Assembly (NCBI GenBank): GCA_021806235.1
Contig: JAJZXU010000016.1
Span: 1 to 64,000 of the forward strand
Origin: Thermoplasmata archaeon
GTDB taxonomy: Archaea > Thermoplasmatota > Thermoplasmata > Thermoplasmatales > Thermoplasmataceae
Reading direction: 5' to 3'
DNA length: 64,000 nucleotides
Made by a program: the position numbers and the translations under genes. This document shows positions 54,743 to 63,951 of this stretch, piece after piece. Numbering within the stretch: position 1 is the stretch's first letter; each line of letters starts with the position of its first letter. The notes beneath the pieces were generated by a model. That model searched no databases, had not been told where the DNA came from, and saw only the letters and a list, made by a program, of their open reading frames with translations.

Positions 54743-55297
54743 ATGAAAAGAATAGTTGTGGGTATAACCGGGGCATCCGGAACAGTGCTTGCTGTGAAAT
54801 TCCTGGAAAACCTTAAAAATTATGAAGTACATTTAATTATGTCTGAAAGTGCAAAGAAAGTCATGTCACTGGAAACAGATTATGATGTAAAATATATAAA
54901 GAGTTTATCGAATTATTTTTATGACGATAATGATATTGCAGCCAGAGTAAGTTCAGGAAGCTTTATTTTTGATTCATTTGTTATCATGCCATGCTCAACG
55001 TCCACAATGGCAAAAATTGCCTCGGGTATAGCAGATACCCTAATAACCCGGGTGGCACTGGTGTCATTAAAGGAAAGAAGAAAATTTATTGTAGTTCCAA
55101 GGGAAATGCCATTCAGTACAATAATGCTGGAAAATATGCTGAAGTTATCAAACAATAATGTTATAGTATCACCTGCAGTTCCAGGATATTATAATAAACC
55201 GGAAACAGTAGATGATATGGTAAATTTTGTTGTTGCAAGGGTTCTTGATCTATCTGGTATAGAAAATAATCTATCGGAGAGATGGAAACATGAATAG
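54743..55297 (+). CDS. ubiX: UbiX-like flavin prenyltransferase
   Basis: A 184-residue flavoprotein (UbiX/Pad1) that makes prenylated FMN for UbiD-type decarboxylases. Signatures: VGITGASGTVLAVKFLE at residues 6-22, MPCSTSTMAKIASGIADTLITR at about 83-104 and the PREMPFSTIMLENML block near 119-133. A UbiD gene is not in the window. The last eight bases overlap the Mut7-C gene. Confidence 0.9.
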   Translation: MKRIVVGITGASGTVLAVKFLENLKNYEVHLIMSESAKKVMSLETDYDVKYIKSLSNYFYDDNDIAARVSSGSFIFDSFVIMPCSTSTMAKIASGIADTLITRVALVSLKERRKFIVVPREMPFSTIMLENMLKLSNNNVIVSPAVPGYYNKPETVDDMVNFVVARVLDLSGIENNLSERWKHE

Positions 55298-55739
55298 ATT
55301 CATGGCAGACCATATGTTAAAAAGATCGTGCGAATGGTTAAGATTAATGGGTTATGATATATCGTATCCAGAATGCCATGATGATAATGATATACTGGAA
55401 TACTGTATAAAAAATGATTTAATACTGCTGACAAGGGATTATGAATTTTATAAAAGATATAATAAATCCATATTTATTGACAGTACAGATTACGAGGATC
55501 AGGTAAAGGAAATTATAAGCATGTTCCCGCCTGACAAAAGCAAATTCTTCACAAGATGCCCTGTATGTAATTCAGAACTGAAGAATGTGGATTCAAAAAC
55601 AATGGGCAGTGATTATAATACGGTAAAATCAAACTTTAAAATGGTAAAATACTGTAAAAAATGTGATAAGTACTTCTGGAAGGGGTCTCACTATAAAAAG
55701 ATAGAAAAGGAAATAAATACCCTTATGGATAATATATAA
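55290..55739 (+). CDS. Mut7-C RNase-domain protein with zinc ribbon
   Basis: 149 residues. Residues 1-80 are a Mut7-C domain, a PIN-related predicted RNase fold (RFMADHMLKRSCEWLRLMGYD, LLTRDYEFYKRY). From 89 a zinc ribbon with CPVC and CKKC follows, after which the chain ends. Widespread in archaea, function unproven. It overlaps ubiX by eight bases and is followed by pelota after 33 bases, so an RNA quality-control context is plausible. Confidence 0.8.
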   Translation: MNRFMADHMLKRSCEWLRLMGYDISYPECHDDNDILEYCIKNDLILLTRDYEFYKRYNKSIFIDSTDYEDQVKEIISMFPPDKSKFFTRCPVCNSELKNVDSKTMGSDYNTVKSNFKMVKYCKKCDKYFWKGSHYKKIEKEINTLMDNI

Positions 55740-55772
55740 ACTTTTTAATTCTATTTTTCAATACACCTGTTA

Positions 55773-56795
55773 TTGAAAATAATAAAAAGGATTAATGAGG
55801 AGTCAAAAATTATACTGAAAATGGATACAGTAGATGATCTGTGGTATTTAAAAAATGTGTTAAATCCCGGAGATGAAATATCTGTAATAGTTTATAGGAG
55901 AGTAGAACAGAATGATGATTTAAACAGACCAAAGTCAACGGAAAGAAAAAGGATAAGGGTTGAATTAAGGATCGAAAAAATTGATTTCCAGCCATATACG
56001 GATAAGTTAAAAATTTTAGGAGAGATAATAAGGGGGGAAAATATAGGTAGCTACCAGTCCGTTTTTATAGGTCAGGATGATGAAATAACGGTAATAAAAA
56101 ATATGAACAGTGAGGAAAATAAATTAATAGAGGAGGCAGTAAATAACTATTATAAAAATAGCATCGTTTTTATATCACTGGACGATGAAAGATGTTTAAT
56201 TTCACTGTTGAAGTCATACGGATTGCAGGATATAGGTGAAATAAACTCAAACAAATCAGGCAAGGATTACGAATCAAAACCCGGAGATAGCGCATATTTT
56301 AATGAGATAATAAAAACAATAAAAACTATTAAGAATGTATCATCATTTATAATTTTAGGTCCGGGATTTGAGCATACAAAACTGTATAATACAATTAATA
56401 AGGATCCGTATTTTAAGGATATAAAAATATATGATTTCCCTGAAACAGACAGTGGCAAAAGGGGAATATACCTATTCATGAACGATAAGAAATCTGAGAA
56501 TATCCTGAAAGAATCAAGGATAGCCGGGGATGAAAAACTCATAGAGAGATTTTTAACAAATCTAAATAAAAATAATTTAAGCGTTTATGGCTATGATGAA
56601 ATAAAAAAATATGCAGTGGAAAATATGATAGAGGATCTCATAATATCAGAGGCTGTTTTTAAGGACCCAAAAACAAGGGAATTATTAAATACAGTAACCG
56701 GCACAGGCATACACGTTATAAGTGATTATACGGATTCTGGCAGTATAATAAGAAATTTCGGCGGTTACTGTGCTATTCTGAGATATAATTATTAG
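55773..56795 (+). CDS. pelA: Pelota (Dom34), ribosome rescue factor
   Basis: A 340-residue archaeal Pelota with a TTG start (LKIIKRINEESKIILKMDTVDDLWYLKNVL). It binds stalled ribosomes with aEF1A or ABCE1 and splits them. The eRF1-like middle and C-terminal domains are present (SFIILGPGFEHTKLYNTI; DLIISEAVF; GTGIHVISDYTDSGSIIRNFGGYCAILRY). Its stop overlaps the convergent JAMM gene by four bases. Confidence 0.92.
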   Translation: MKIIKRINEESKIILKMDTVDDLWYLKNVLNPGDEISVIVYRRVEQNDDLNRPKSTERKRIRVELRIEKIDFQPYTDKLKILGEIIRGENIGSYQSVFIGQDDEITVIKNMNSEENKLIEEAVNNYYKNSIVFISLDDERCLISLLKSYGLQDIGEINSNKSGKDYESKPGDSAYFNEIIKTIKTIKNVSSFIILGPGFEHTKLYNTINKDPYFKDIKIYDFPETDSGKRGIYLFMNDKKSENILKESRIAGDEKLIERFLTNLNKNNLSVYGYDEIKKYAVENMIEDLIISEAVFKDPKTRELLNTVTGTGIHVISDYTDSGSIIRNFGGYCAILRYNY

Positions 56796-57154
56796 AGTAT
56801 TTCAAGTTTTATGGGATTTCCATTTCTATTATAAACAGAATAATCACTCATCCTGTAGGGATAACCGACAATCATATGTACCGGACCGGTGTTTGAAAAC
56901 ATATGTAAATCCTCATCTGATGGATGCGTATTACCTGATGGGTGTGAATGAACAGATCCAACATATGTGAAATCTATAGGCATGGAATATGTCTGGAATA
57001 TTACATGTGCATTGCCACTTATTGTTCCCGGCAATAGGGCTATTTCGTATATTATACTGTTTTCTGCCCTTAGAAATGCACCGAATTCTTTTGGATAGGA
57101 ATCCTTTGATGCCTCCATTATAAGTTTTAATGTCCTCTCCCTAATTGACCACAT
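56792..57154 (-). CDS. JAMM/MPN+ metalloprotease
   Basis: A 120-residue single-domain JAB1/MPN protein. The full zinc site is there: E23 (KEFGAFL) and HSHPSGNTHPSDED with H69, H71, S79 and D82. Archaeal JAMM proteases remove small ubiquitin-like SAMP modifiers from proteins. It overlaps the NAD kinase gene by 14 bases and is second in that operon. Confidence 0.9.
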   Translation of the reverse strand: MWSIRERTLKLIMEASKDSYPKEFGAFLRAENSIIYEIALLPGTISGNAHVIFQTYSMPIDFTYVGSVHSHPSGNTHPSDEDLHMFSNTGPVHMIVGYPYRMSDYSVYNRNGNPIKLEIL

Positions 57155-57956
57155 CTTTTATCAGTTTCCCCCTTAAGCGCTCATAAAATGAATCCTTTAA
57201 CTCTATAAACGTTAATTTTTCCTTGGATACCCTGATATCAATTTTATCATTGCTATTTACCATTAAATTTTTCTGTCCATCAACAATTACCAGTGAACTG
57301 TGTTTCCCTATTATTTTAATTGTTATTTTACTGTCTTCAGGGCATACAATGGGCCTCAGCCTTGATCCAAACGGTGCTATGTATGAGATTACCATGGCTT
57401 TCAGTGATGGTATAAGTATAGGCCCTCCGGCACTGTAGGAATATGATGTAGAACCTATGGGAGTTGCAATGATTACACCATCGGCACTGGTGTTTTCCAT
57501 AAAATTTTCATTTATATAAACACTGAATTTCCGTATTTTTGAAATTCTTGCAGTATGTACTACCACATCATTGATTCCTTTCCCAAATAAAATATCATTT
57601 ATATAAACCTCAAGTTTCATAACGTCATATGTTATGTAATTGCCATTTACCATATTATGTATGGATTCCTCTATATTTCCAATTTCGACCTCTGACAGGA
57701 ATCCAAGGCCACCTACATTTATACCCAGTATTTTTCCCCTCGATAGCTGTGCAGTTTTTAAAATAGTGCCGTCCCCGCCTATTACCACTATTATATCTGC
57801 ATCTATCTGACTAAAATTTACCCCTTTTTTATTCAGGATTTTTGCCAGTTTTGTTTCATATATGATTTCCCAGGAATCTGGTATTAACTCTAAAACCCTC
57901 TTTGCTATCTTGATACATGAGGGACAGTTTATCCTCGTAATTATTGCTAATTTCAT
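57141..57956 (-). CDS. nadK: NAD kinase
   Basis: A 271-residue NAD kinase (PpnK) that makes NADP. IVVIGGDGTILK at about 57-68 and the TSADGVIIATPIGSTSYSYSAGGPIL block near 155-180 are diagnostic. The N-terminus has CPSC, which is not usual. Its ATG directly abuts the right end of the IscB-derived element B. If that end includes the shared GATGA, the start codon is partly supplied by the element. Its promoter is now separated from the gene by about 440 bases. Confidence 0.92.
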   Translation of the reverse strand: MKLAIITRINCPSCIKIAKRVLELIPDSWEIIYETKLAKILNKKGVNFSQIDADIIVVIGGDGTILKTAQLSRGKILGINVGGLGFLSEVEIGNIEESIHNMVNGNYITYDVMKLEVYINDILFGKGINDVVVHTARISKIRKFSVYINENFMENTSADGVIIATPIGSTSYSYSAGGPILIPSLKAMVISYIAPFGSRLRPIVCPEDSKITIKIIGKHSSLVIVDGQKNLMVNSNDKIDIRVSKEKLTFIELKDSFYERLRGKLIKDVVN

Positions 57957-58396
57957 CTGGTCGCCCCCAGGACTTTCCCATTCTTCAGGAGTGGGAGGAA
58001 TTTGAAGTTAATTTTCAATCCTTTACCGTACTTTCTCAGATTTACCTTTCCTACATTTACATCCATCTTTTTCCCTCTTTTTTAACGATCGCCATTGCTG
58101 GCATTAAAGATTAGTTTAGCATATTTAAAACGGTAACCATCAGGTTCCATTCAGTCATGCCTGACTGTAGATCCACACCGGGGTTGTTAGAGGAGTTTTT
58201 TAAACCGGGCACACTGAGAATTCTCTCTCTGTTTAATGACCTTAATACCATATTCCTGGACGGGTCACGGGTCTGTGTGGCATCCGTGTACGTATATCTC
58301 CGGTCTAACCTCTGCTTTTCTTTCATATTTTCAAAGCCTCCTGATCAACTCTTTTGTCCCATTCACGGGGCAGGCTCACAGCTTTAGTCGTGGGTA
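57957..58396 (-). mobile_element. IscB-derived non-autonomous element, copy B
   Basis: About 440 bases, reading leftward. It follows TCAAC (58401-58397) with the same left end taccc-acgactaaag as copy A. Then comes a homologous omega-RNA region and the first codons of IscB (to about the PLMP motif). A deletion joins these directly to the last 35 or so IscB codons (ggaaaaagatggatgtaaa) and the right end. No protein remains. It stands between nadK and its upstream region. Confidence 0.8.
58141..58396 (-). ncRNA. Solo omega-RNA-like region (copy B)
   Basis: 256 bases matching the region upstream of iscB in copy A: the start hairpin, gaggctttgaaaatatgaaa, then gaaaagcagaggttagac, and ctaacaaccccggtgtggat with cagtcaggcatgac. 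The degree of match, with substitutions kept in stems or loops not checked, suggests the RNA was conserved longer than the protein. The guide would come from bases just right of 58401. Confidence 0.55.
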
Positions 58397-58401
58397 GTTG
58401 A

Positions 58402-58647
58402 CAACTTACACCGATAGTTATCGAATATTGTTATGTGTTTAATTAATTTTATGATATTGAATAGAATGCACCCCATATTAATATAATACATACGTACATG
58501 GAGCCGGTAAAATATTATAACGGTGACCTAAACCATTCAGTATTATTATGGCATGATAACAGATAACTCTAAACGTAAATCATAACTTTGCGTTTTATAT
58601 ATTATTTTCAATAGTAATGAATTTATATTATTAAATTATATCAAACC
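58402..58647. promoter_or_regulatory. Divergent promoter region nadK / 58648 gene
   Basis: AT-rich, with TATA-like boxes for the rightward gene at about 58595-58640 (tatattattttcaatag, tatattattaaatt). The leftward promoter that once stood next to nadK must also lie here, now beyond element B. No gene seen. Confidence 0.45.
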
Positions 58648-59214
58648 ATGACAAAAATATCTGATTCTGTAAAAGTTATCGTGGATAATAATTTGATATA
58701 CTCAATGACGATTTCAAGTGGCCTGTGTAATTACACAAAAATTGCAGAAAATATAAAGGACAAGGTCGAGGCAATGACGGGCAAGAATGTAAAATTCAAT
58801 ACGATAGTCAAGGTGTTAACAAACATGAAGGCAGTAAAACCCGAATATACCGATGACCTTGATATATTAAGGAAATCATCACTGACAATAGAATATGAGT
58901 ACAGTATTTTATACTTTGATGACCTGAAAAAGGTACCCGACAATGCGATACTCATAATGAAGGAATCAAATTTTTATGTGTGTATAGCAAATATAGGCAA
59001 CAGGGAAAGTAAAATAGCACTGATAAAAATAATTTTACCGAAGGAATCATCATTTACCCCGGGATTAACATTACTGATTACGGATTATTTAATGACATAT
59101 GGAATAAAATTTACAAATATATACCGCCTGGATACTGAAATATGGATAATAATAGATAATGCAAACGCAGGTAAAGCCCTATTCCACCTAAGCAATCTCC
59201 TACATTCAAATTAA
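58648..59214 (+). CDS. Predicted ACT-like regulatory protein
   Basis: A 188-residue archaeal protein. The N-terminal 65 residues (SSGLCNYTKIAENIKDKVEAMTGKNVKFNTIVKVLTNMKA) look like a winged-helix/FeoA-sized helical unit. The rest has two beta-alpha-beta repeats (IEYEYSILYFDDLKKVPDNAILI and DNAGKALFHLSNLL end) like ACT-fold amino acid sensors. A cytoplasmic sensor is likely; the ligand is unknown. Moderately sure of the gene, not of the role. Confidence 0.55.
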   Translation: MTKISDSVKVIVDNNLIYSMTISSGLCNYTKIAENIKDKVEAMTGKNVKFNTIVKVLTNMKAVKPEYTDDLDILRKSSLTIEYEYSILYFDDLKKVPDNAILIMKESNFYVCIANIGNRESKIALIKIILPKESSFTPGLTLLITDYLMTYGIKFTNIYRLDTEIWIIIDNANAGKALFHLSNLLHSN

Positions 59215-59324
59215 TAATTTTTCATATATATGTAATATCACCATCATAAATCCATAGATGTGAATATTCATATAAAAATATGAATAACGTATATATATGT
59301 ATTTGTAATACACAATAGATAAAA

Positions 59325-60179
59325 TTGATCGTTGATGTAACATTACTGGAATATGTTCTGGCTATAATAGCAGGTGTGGCTGTGGGATTTAGCCTGGGTT
59401 TAATAGGTGGCGGTGGATCTATTCTTGCTGTTCCATTATTTATTTATTTTGTGGGGATACATTACCCACATCTGGCAATAGGTACCACTGCTCTGGCTGT
59501 AGGTATAACAGCATTTATAAATTTTGCACAGCATTTAAAGAAAAAAAATGCAAGCATGAGACTTGGTGGGACCTTTGCACTGGTAGGTACCATGGGTGTA
59601 TTAATAGGGTCTACAATAGGGCTTATAATTAAGGGTGGTGAATTATTATTCCTCTTCTCAATGCTTATGATTATAATCGGAATGTATATGTATATAAGCA
59701 AATGCCGTGCAGTTCCGGATGAGGATTGCAGTAAGGTTGTAAAAAACACAAAGTACAGTAAGGTTTCCGGTTATTCTTTAATTGTTGGCCTTGCCTCCGG
59801 TTTCTTCGGTATTGGTGGTGGCTTTTTAATAGTTCCTGGTTTACTGGCATCTTCAAAAATAAAAATAAGTATGGCAATAGGGACATCACTTGTTGCAGTG
59901 GGGACATTCGGTGTTGTTACTGCAGTAAGGTACGCAGTTGTATCTCCGGGATTAACCTATGTGTCACAGGGCATGATAGGTGATGTATTATATCTTATTG
60001 CCATAGTTTATGTAATTGGCGGTATATTTGGAGGATACCTCGGTACAGAACTTTCAATACATCTTGGTGGCAAGAAAAATGAATTAAGGAAGGTGTTCTC
60101 AGTTATAATTATATTTGTTGGAATATATGTTGCCTATGAATCATATCCGGCACTGCTTACTGTTTTAGCGGCATTATAA
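59325..60179 (+). CDS. TauE/SafE family transporter
   Basis: A 284-residue membrane protein with eight helices in two repeats: VGFSLGLIGGGGSILAVPLF near residue 20 and LASGFFGIGGGFLIVPGL near 160. TauE/SafE proteins export sulfite, sulfoacetate or related anions. TTG start; no better ATG in frame. In an acidophile on sulfur-rich water, sulfite export is reasonable, and a sulfonate-sensing regulator (19665) is in the same window, though far off. Confidence 0.85.
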   Translation: MIVDVTLLEYVLAIIAGVAVGFSLGLIGGGGSILAVPLFIYFVGIHYPHLAIGTTALAVGITAFINFAQHLKKKNASMRLGGTFALVGTMGVLIGSTIGLIIKGGELLFLFSMLMIIIGMYMYISKCRAVPDEDCSKVVKNTKYSKVSGYSLIVGLASGFFGIGGGFLIVPGLLASSKIKISMAIGTSLVAVGTFGVVTAVRYAVVSPGLTYVSQGMIGDVLYLIAIVYVIGGIFGGYLGTELSIHLGGKKNELRKVFSVIIIFVGIYVAYESYPALLTVLAAL

Positions 60180-60220
60180 ATTTTATATTTTTAAAAATGA
60201 TTTTTATGGATGGTAAAAAA

Positions 60221-61033
60221 TTAATCAGATAAACTTTCCATTAATATGCCAAATCTGTTCTCTATTCTTTTCAGTGCATAACCCAAAACATCTATAGCCT
60301 TTAATGAACCATCGGTTTCAAATCTGAATATAAATTTTGTATCATTTTCCTCAATTTTTACTTTCTCCTCTTCAAATAACTGTGATAGGAAATTGCATGG
60401 TATGTCATCTGTAAATACTATTTCATCATCGTTTTCCTTAATAACGGATGTGGGGCATTTTTCCTTGAAATATCCCCAGTTTTCAACCTCATTTTTATTT
60501 AAAATGAAATTCCTGTGATATTTATACGATACACCTGAAGTTGCCTGCCATTTTGCATGCTCCTTGCCAAGGCCCATAATAGCCTCACATGTTACAAGCA
60601 TTGCCTGGCCCTTTTTTAATTCTACAATAGGTATCATAGGATCTGCCGGTGTTAATTCCGGGTTATTCACAGGGATTATATCTGATGAGTAAACATAACC
60701 GGGACCTAATTTATTTATTGCATACGTAACAGTGCATAAATCACAACCCTTCCCTTCACATGTGCAGTTATCCCTGAAATTCATATTTATATCAGTTTTT
60801 AATGGTATCAGTCCCAATCTTGAGGCCACAACTTCATCAAACAGTGGTAATGATGAATCATAAACATTTCCATCTGCATCCCTTATCTCACCATGGTGAA
60901 ATATTACATTCTCTATAGCTAATTTTGGAATGTCATTTATTAATGTTCTCCTTATAGAATTTGCAATTGCTGGAGTTATATTATCAACTGAAAATCTAAT
61001 AAAATTATTCTCCACTTCAATAATTTTAAGCAT
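60221..61033 (-). CDS. rpo3: RNA polymerase subunit Rpo3 (D)
   Basis: A 270-residue alpha-like subunit that nucleates polymerase assembly with Rpo11. [20 protein letters not shown] at about 13-32 and the C-terminal [20 protein letters not shown] are diagnostic. An inserted zinc-type motif has C90, C92, C97 and C100 ([11 protein letters not shown]). Only two further cysteines (about 190 and 210) stand where some archaea bind a [4Fe-4S] cluster, so that cluster is probably absent. Last gene of the rpsM-rpsD-rpsK-rpo3 operon, two bases after rpsK. Confidence 0.95.
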   Translation of the reverse strand: MLKIIEVENNFIRFSVDNITPAIANSIRRTLINDIPKLAIENVIFHHGEIRDADGNVYDSSLPLFDEVVASRLGLIPLKTDINMNFRDNCTCEGKGCDLCTVTYAINKLGPGYVYSSDIIPVNNPELTPADPMIPIVELKKGQAMLVTCEAIMGLGKEHAKWQATSGVSYKYHRNFILNKNEVENWGYFKEKCPTSVIKENDDEIVFTDDIPCNFLSQLFEEEKVKIEENDTKFIFRFETDGSLKAIDVLGYALKRIENRFGILMESLSD

Positions 61034-61035
61034 TT

Positions 61036-61419
61036 TTATACTCTCCTCCCTCTCTTTCCTCCTTTTTTCTTTGTTCCATCGTGAGGGATTGGTGTGACTT
61101 CTTCTATCCTTAATATTTTAAAGCCAGCCCTTGATAGTGCCCTTATGGCAGATTGTGCCCCGGGACCCGGTATTCTCGATCTGCTGCCTCCTGGTGCTCT
61201 GACCCTTATTATTAAATCAGTTATTTCTTTTTCCCTTAATTTTTCTGTTATTATATCAGAGGCTTTCATTGCTGCATATGGGCTCGATTCCTCCCTATCA
61301 TTTTTAACTACCATGCCGCCTGTCGATTTTGCAATTGTTTCTGATCCTGTCTGATCTGTAACCAGTATTATTGTATTATTCTGTGATGCATAAATATGTG
61401 CTATGCCTATTTTATTCAT
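61036..61419 (-). CDS. rpsK: 30S ribosomal protein S11
   Basis: 127 residues from the ATG at 61419, which overlaps the S4 stop by eight bases; a longer frame runs into rpsD. Sequence starts [22 protein letters not shown]. The S11 signature [27 protein letters not shown] is complete, with a basic [11 protein letters not shown] tail. Third gene of the alpha-type operon. Confidence 0.96.
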   Translation of the reverse strand: MNKIGIAHIYASQNNTIILVTDQTGSETIAKSTGGMVVKNDREESSPYAAMKASDIITEKLREKEITDLIIRVRAPGGSRSRIPGPGAQSAIRALSRAGFKILRIEEVTPIPHDGTKKKGGKRGRRV

Positions 61420-62005
61420 GGTTTTCGCCTTCCGGATTATTATCACTGTTTTCCTCTTCTTTGCCCTCCTTCGCAATACCGGCAATAACCTGCCTCATTG
61501 GATGGTCCTCATCAGAGAACGGTGAATTTTCATTATAATATATCTTCTCCTCATCCTCTTTTTCAACTGATAATCCAGGAACAGTAACTACACGGTCACC
61601 AACCTTTATGTGTCCATGTGTAATCATCTGTCTTGCCTGTTTCATTGTTGTTGCCATGTTTTTCTGATAAACAATAGTCTGTAATCTTCTATCAAGAATA
61701 TTTTCTATGTTCATGGATAATATATCATCCAGTGAAGCATTCTCTCCCATTAAATCCAGTCTATCTAATTTCCTTAACAGTAAGCCAAACTGTTTCTGTG
61801 CCACCGGATCATCATACCTTATTTTTGCCTGTAATGTTCTTGCCTGGGCTCTGAAGGATGTTAATATGGCTTCAGCCTTCCATAATTCCCTTTTATTTTT
61901 TAATCCGTATTTAATAACCATCTCTCTCTCATAATCTATTCTATCCTTTTCCCAAGGGTGTCTTGGTGTTGAATAACTTTTCCTTTGAAATTTTTGATCT
62001 CCCAT
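61412..62005 (-). CDS. rpsD: 30S ribosomal protein S4
   Basis: A 197-residue archaeal S4 ([32 protein letters not shown]). The S4 RNA-binding domain lies at about 105-160 ([38 protein letters not shown]). A Glu/Asn-rich tail ([17 protein letters not shown]) ends it. Nine bases after rpsM. Confidence 0.96.
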   Translation of the reverse strand: MGDQKFQRKSYSTPRHPWEKDRIDYEREMVIKYGLKNKRELWKAEAILTSFRAQARTLQAKIRYDDPVAQKQFGLLLRKLDRLDLMGENASLDDILSMNIENILDRRLQTIVYQKNMATTMKQARQMITHGHIKVGDRVVTVPGLSVEKEDEEKIYYNENSPFSDEDHPMRQVIAGIAKEGKEEENSDNNPEGENHE

Positions 62006-62014
62006 TAAATCACC

Positions 62015-62494
62015 TTATCTCTTTCCTTCCTCTCTTTTCCTTATAACGCCCATTGATAATCCGTGCCTGCCATTTGAACGTGTTTTCTGGCCCCTTACCT
62101 TATGGCCTGTTTCGTGCCTGACACCACGGTAAGACCTCATTTTCTTCATTAAATTAATATCATCATTTATCTGCAAATCCAGATCATTGGATAACACATT
62201 AAAATTTTTACCTGTTGCTATATCATTTCTGTGATTCAGTAACCATACAGGCAAATCCTTATATTCCTTATCTTCAACATATCCCCTTATTTCCAATATT
62301 TTATCTTCACTTAATTCCCCTATTTTCTGTTCCGGGTTTAAATCAAATTTTTTTACAAGTATAGAAGCTAACCTGTCACCTACGCCCCTTATATCTGCTA
62401 AAGCTAATCTAACAGGTCTTTCTCCTTTTATATCTTTACTTGCTATACGAACAATATATTGAAAATTTTCATCATTTTTCTTATCTTCTGTCAT
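62015..62494 (-). CDS. rpsM: 30S ribosomal protein S13
   Basis: A 159-residue S13. FQYIVRIASKDIKGERPVRLALADIRGVGDRLA at the N-terminus and YRGVRHETGHKVRGQKTRSNGRHG at the end are diagnostic. First gene of the rpsM-rpsD-rpsK-rpo3 operon. The IscB-derived element C ends a few bases upstream of its ATG, so the operon's own promoter must act through or be replaced by the element. Confidence 0.96.
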   Translation of the reverse strand: MTEDKKNDENFQYIVRIASKDIKGERPVRLALADIRGVGDRLASILVKKFDLNPEQKIGELSEDKILEIRGYVEDKEYKDLPVWLLNHRNDIATGKNFNVLSNDLDLQINDDINLMKKMRSYRGVRHETGHKVRGQKTRSNGRHGLSMGVIRKREEGKR

Positions 62495-62499
62495 TTTAT

Positions 62500-62880
62500 C
62501 ATCCGACCTTCTCTAAGGAGACCACGTTCGCAAGAGCAATTAGGAATTGGAAACTGAAATTCAATCCTTTACCATACCTTCCTAGCTTTATCTTTCTTAT
62601 AATTACATCCATATTTTTTCCCTCTTTTTTAATGTGCATGTTTAAAATGGGGACCCTCAAGTCCCGTCCCGGTCATGCCTGACCGTAGGTCCACATCGGG
62701 GCTGTTAGAAGGGTTTTTACGCTCTGTATTCCGGAAATCCTCTCCCCATTTAATGATTTTAACACTCCGTCCGGGGTAGGTCACGGTTGCCATGGACCTG
62801 TGGAGCACCCGCGGGTGTGTATGTATTTCTCCTTTCTAACTTCTGCTTCATATTAAAGCCCCCTACATTCTCTGGGGGTA
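62500..62880 (-). mobile_element. IscB-derived non-autonomous element, copy C
   Basis: About 380 bases, leftward. It follows TCAAC (62885-62881) and starts tacccccagag. The omega-RNA region is shorter at the 5' end than in A and B. Only to about NM of the IscB start is left (ttttaaacatgc), then a jump to the last 35 codons (gggaaaaaatatggatgtaa). The right end lies at about 62500, just before rpsM; exact base uncertain. The deletion point differs from that in B, so the two losses were independent or stepwise. Confidence 0.75.
62661..62880 (-). ncRNA. Solo omega-RNA-like region (copy C)
   Basis: 220 bases homologous to the region before iscB in copy A: gaagcagaagttagaaagg, a stem around cacccgcgggtgctccacag, then ctaacagccccgatgtggac and tcaggcatgaccg. 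The strong cccgcgggtg palindrome matches the cctacgggtact block of A. About 40 bases of the first hairpins are missing. Confidence 0.5.
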
Positions 62881-62885
62881 GTTGA

Positions 62886-63183
62886 CCCTATTTAGTGTAA
62901 GTTATTCCTTATTATTTTAGTATATATAGCCTTTACTATTAAAAAATAGATTAGTATTATACCTATATTTATCTCCATATTATTATGATATTGTTTAAAA
63001 TCAAAAAACTTATTCGAAAAAATAAAATTGTTAATAATGTTAATGTGTATTATTATTTCATATTAAAAATACTTAATTTTAATTTTTAAATTTGATATTA
63101 AACATTTTTATAAATCTTTAAACCATATTTTTAGTTCTCAATCCCTTAATTACAATTTAAAAATATAACTTTAGTGATGGAAA
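62886..63183. promoter_or_regulatory. Divergent promoter region rpsM operon / secreted protein
   Basis: 298 bases, extremely AT-rich. For the rightward gene a TATA-like tttttataaatcttt lies at about 63105-63119 and a gtgatgg stretch six bases before its ATG may act as ribosome-binding site. The rpsM promoter should lie in the left half, beyond element C. No gene seen. Confidence 0.5.
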
Positions 63184-63873
63184 ATGAATAAGAAGTTAGC
63201 AGTGTTACTGGTAGTTCCCTTACTTGTTTCACTGGGAGGAGCATTTGCTTTCTCAGCGTTTTCAGGTAACTCAAGTGTAACTATCAATAACACAGCAGGT
63301 CATCTGACCTGGGAAAACAGAGCGACATTAGAAAAAACAAATGCTACTAATACACCCTTAACGATCATGGGTCCAAATGGGCATATGTACAAAATAGGAG
63401 CAGGAGACCATTTTCATCCAAGTGAATGGTATGGCTATGGTCTGGGAAAACAGTACTACTCAACGGCAACCAGTGGAAGAGAGTATGTGATAAACGTAAC
63501 AAACTTTGCACCTGGTGAATACATACAACTCGGTGATGTTATAACAAATAATGGAACCGTAGGGTTTATTGTAACCACACCATCCACGCTATCAATAGCG
63601 GCAGTATCCTCATCTAACTCAACATACAATGCTAATGGATCTTCAATAGCAGCAACTAATATTGTACAGTGCACTAACTTTATGTCTGACCTGCAGACCT
63701 CAACAGGATGGATATATGATGTAACTGAATATTCCGGATTTGGCGTATCACTTAGCCCAGGGGGAACCGCAATAATGATGATACAGATAGGACTTGGAAA
63801 CAACAGCCCAAATTACTACCAGGGATCGGATATTAGCCTTGTAATAAATTTAAATGTTGTATCAGACCCATAA
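63184..63873 (+). CDS. Secreted TasA/camelysin-like surface protein
   Basis: 229 residues. A hydrophobic signal (KLAVLLVVPLLVSLGGAFAFS) is followed at once by a beta strand start (AFSGNSSVTINNTAGHLTW), the layout of TasA/camelysin-type fibre subunits of bacteria and archaeal threads. The body is Gly/Ser/Thr/Asn-rich beta sheet with several N-x-S/T sites (VINVTNFAPGEYIQLGDVITNNG is the family-like turn, with the VTNxxPGE motif). One cysteine. No C-terminal membrane helix, so it may polymerise outside the cell. A strong-looking promoter suggests abundance. Confidence 0.65.
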   Translation: MNKKLAVLLVVPLLVSLGGAFAFSAFSGNSSVTINNTAGHLTWENRATLEKTNATNTPLTIMGPNGHMYKIGAGDHFHPSEWYGYGLGKQYYSTATSGREYVINVTNFAPGEYIQLGDVITNNGTVGFIVTTPSTLSIAAVSSSNSTYNANGSSIAATNIVQCTNFMSDLQTSTGWIYDVTEYSGFGVSLSPGGTAIMMIQIGLGNNSPNYYQGSDISLVINLNVVSDP

Positions 63874-63951
63874 AAATAATTTTTACAATTTAAATTTTAT
63901 ATTTTTACCGGTATATATAGGAAATATTTACAGGACAGTACAGAAAATATA

